This document shows positions 62,001-64,000 of a DNA stretch of 64,000 nt, one piece after another (the first letter of the stretch is position 1; each line of letters opens with the position of its first letter). The DNA comes from Tomocerus qinae (taxonomy: Eukaryota; Arthropoda; Collembola; Entomobryomorpha; Tomoceridae). The notes beneath the pieces are model-generated. The model did no database searches and was not told where the DNA came from. It worked only from the letters and a program-made list of their open reading frames with translations. The position numbers and the translations under genes are program-made. The stretch spans positions 27,056,513-27,120,512 of the forward strand of contig CM034547.1 of assembly GCA_020055645.1 (NCBI GenBank), given 5' to 3'.

Positions 62001-62651
62001 GGGTCGGCAAAAGTGACTGAGTGAGTGGTCCTTCCTTTCCCTGTAGGATTTCTGCCGCTTTTTCACCCGAGAGTGAAAGAAGGATCGTCGAAGAAAGCTT
62101 GCCTTTTGGTTGCACTGCTTTCACGTATACTAAATACTACTACACTATCCTACTGCTACAATATGTACAACACACACACACTTCAGATATATCTGTGTAT
62201 AGGTATATCTTCCGGTTTTATTTGGTTTTTGTTAGTTTGAGAGAAAAGAGCATCGAAGGATGTGACGTGAAGATGTAACGTAGCTCTAACACGTCTGTTG
62301 TTGTATGCATGTGTGTATGTATAGGTGGATATATAAAAGAAATATAAAGTGTCGTCCCCTCTCTCCTTTTACTAGTTTTCCCGGATGGTTTCCTTTCTTG
62401 CGTTGCCTTCCCAGTATCGATTTCTTTTTAAGACTACAAGAAGCACGTCAGCTACGGTTAGTAGACTAACGCAAGTATGTAAAGAAAGAACGTGCTACAT
62501 AGACTGAAAGTAACTAACAGAAGACTCTGTCTCGTCATGTCAGAGCTATTTATAGTGTACGGAGTGAGAGAGAGATATGATTAGGTATATTTCCAAAAGT
62601 GTAGCTATGTACTAGGTAGTCGGGTAGTTAGGTAAGTTAGTTGAGTTTTAG

Positions 62652-62689
62652 TAAGCCGAGTAGTAGTAGTAGTATAGTTGCCCGGCTTA
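62652..62689. repeat. (AGT)5 microsatellite inside a small inverted repeat
   Basis: AGT repeats at 62659-62674 lie between TAAGCCG (62652-62658) and CGGCTTA (62683-62689), a 7 bp potential stem. Confidence 0.7.
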
Positions 62690-64000
62690 TGTACTTACAG
62701 TCGCTAGTGTGGGAGCGAGGTTGGAGCTTTAGTATAAACTACTCCTGCCATTTACAGGCTGATGCTCCTCCAATTACGGACTTCTTGTGGTGAGAGCTGC
62801 ACATCTCGGAAATCGACCCTGGAGGTGTTACCCGAAAAGCTTTTCCCCCACTGATTTCTTCTTTCCTTCTCTTTCTGTCGAGCATAGTTTAGTCGACTCT
62901 CTCTTTCTTTCTGCTCCTGCTTCCATTTTTAATTTCATTAGTGTCTGGATCACATCTTCCACTCTCTCTTTCATTTCGATACGCATGAACTCCTCGTCTC
63001 CCTTGAGCTGATCTAATGTATTCTCTCCCTACAAGACCCTCTTCACCTATTATTTCCACAGTATTAAGTCTATTCTTTTACGCTCTGTCTACACTACTCT
63101 TATCGTTAGCTAGAGATATCTTTTGTTTTATTTTTATATCCTCTCTCCTTGATTTTACTATTTTAAATGCCTGCAGTGCAGTCGGCTTACTTTTATTATT
63201 ATTCTTATCCTGATTGCACTCTACGACTCCCCATTACCAATTTTCTTTTCACAACTCCACATCTCTATACAAATTGTCTACTACTACACGAAAACATTTT
63301 TGAAATTCTAACATTCTTTTGTAGTGTAGTGTCTATAAGGACCTAATGCTAAGTGGTATACCTTGTATATACAGGAATTTCATAGCTTTGTTGTTTTATC
63401 GTTCAAAATTACAATTTTATTCAGTGCCACAAGCGAATACTTTCTTGGGATTACCTCGTACTAGTAGGTATTTTATCTGTAGTAAGCTAATCTCATTTTA
63501 AACTGGCTGGAGTCTAGTGAAATGCTCCTTAGGGTTTCATTCTAGAAGAATACACACATGTATTTTATCTAGGATCGATTGCACCATATACTCTAGGTAT
63601 AGCTTTATATACTAGAGGAACTGATTTGCATGTGATTAAAGTTGTTGCTCACGTCCACATGAGTGAGTAGAACCGCTCGCTTCCCTTAATATGCAATTTA
63701 TTTAAAAATGGAGATTGAAAAGGGTTAGAAAGATACAGAGGAGTGAAGTGAAGCCGAAACCGACAGTCTGCTACTCTCCTAGGCATTACTTACATCTATT
63801 GCCTCCACTTTCACTACCTCACTCTCAGAAAGACTCATGAAAGAATGAGGAATCTATAATGTCATAAAAAATATACGCGATAACTGTGTTATCCTTTTCG
63901 TTTCCATTGATAGGAGTTGCCCTTCCCTCCTGGCAATTGCATGCAAACTACTACTACATGAGATATAGACTACATAACGTGCATAAGACACATCTACATA

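Larger units (their letters stand above)
55054..64000 (+). other. gro intron 4, 5' part (continues beyond the window)
   Basis: At least 8.9 kb from donor GTAAGA. No exon encoding the next Q-domain segment is recognisable up to 64000. The stretch contains dense AAGTCAAGT-type words (57638, 58031, 58745), a strongly G-rich, C-poor block at about 60,400-62,000, and a pyrimidine-rich block at about 62,820-63,300. Minus-strand open frames of 156 and 209 codons fall in the C-poor block and look accidental. Confidence 0.75.

Noticed and set aside
61495..62124. 209-codon open frame on the minus strand
   Set aside because: Mostly in a C-poor/G-rich + strand block, so minus-strand stop codons are rare; composition is Ser/Leu/His/Tyr/Thr-rich with no domain, and overlapping frames on both strands are also open.
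62758..62789. Exon-like 32 nt segment (TTTACAG ... GTGAGA) reading ADAPPITDFL
   Set aside because: Does not match the expected next Groucho segment and its length would need a further matching phase; similar sites arise by chance in introns.
62842..63036. Minus-strand Lys/Glu/Arg-rich frame of about 60 codons resembling a coiled coil
   Set aside because: The minus strand here is purine-rich, which yields such frames automatically; no start, splice context or family match.
63150..63213. Reading with ILNAC...FLS that loosely resembles the expected next Q-domain segment
   Set aside because: Only scattered matches inside a leucine-rich frame, no acceptor in the right phase, and the invariant charged residues are missing.
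1..64000. Searches by eye for tRNA, rRNA, CRISPR arrays, viral or transposase genes
   Set aside because: Nothing convincing was seen; tRNA B-box-like words (GGTTCGAA near 3088 and 41658) lack the surrounding cloverleaf.

Overview
The window is AT-rich eukaryotic DNA carrying the 5' part of one gene on the + strand: a Groucho/TLE family transcriptional co-repressor (gro). Five short coding exons can be placed from protein similarity, splice signals and reading-frame phase. Together they encode the N-terminus and the first part of the Q (tetramerisation) domain, 88 residues per isoform. The 'MYP...RHP' start and the '[13 protein letters not shown]' stretch suggest a protostome animal, most likely an arthropod; I cannot narrow it further.

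Layout: 1-4134 upstream/5'UTR sequence; exon 1 at 4135-4191; intron 1 (2.1 kb); exon 2 at 6279-6376; a 16.7 kb intron; exon 3a at 23109-23172; an 18.1 kb intron; exon 3b at 41316-41379; a 13.6 kb intron; exon 4 at 55009-55053; then 8.9 kb of the following intron. The rest of the Q domain, the GP/CcN/SP regions and the WD40 propeller lie beyond the window.

The main discovery is that exon 3 exists as two diverged copies. Both are 64 nt, have the same phases and the same donor context, and encode alternative versions of the same 21-residue coiled-coil segment. Because 64 is not a multiple of three, only transcripts with exactly one copy keep the frame; including both creates an immediate TGA. 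They therefore behave as mutually exclusive exons that would give two Groucho Q-domain isoforms.

The second notable region is a mobile-element island at about 48.9-53.3 kb in the intron before exon 4. It holds nested fold-back structures: a 1.85 kb element with long imperfect inverted ends, a smaller fold-back with TGACGTCA sites inside it, an older palindromic repeat complex that the 1.85 kb element interrupts, and a 260 bp MITE-like element with perfect 25 bp inverted ends.

The remaining intron sequence looks single-copy with short microsatellites, an over-represented dispersed word (AAGTCAAGT/ACTTGACTT), and blocks of strong G-over-C strand asymmetry. I found no second convincing protein-coding gene, no tRNA or rRNA, and no CRISPR array. 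The longer open frames fall mainly in strand-skewed, stop-poor DNA and look accidental.
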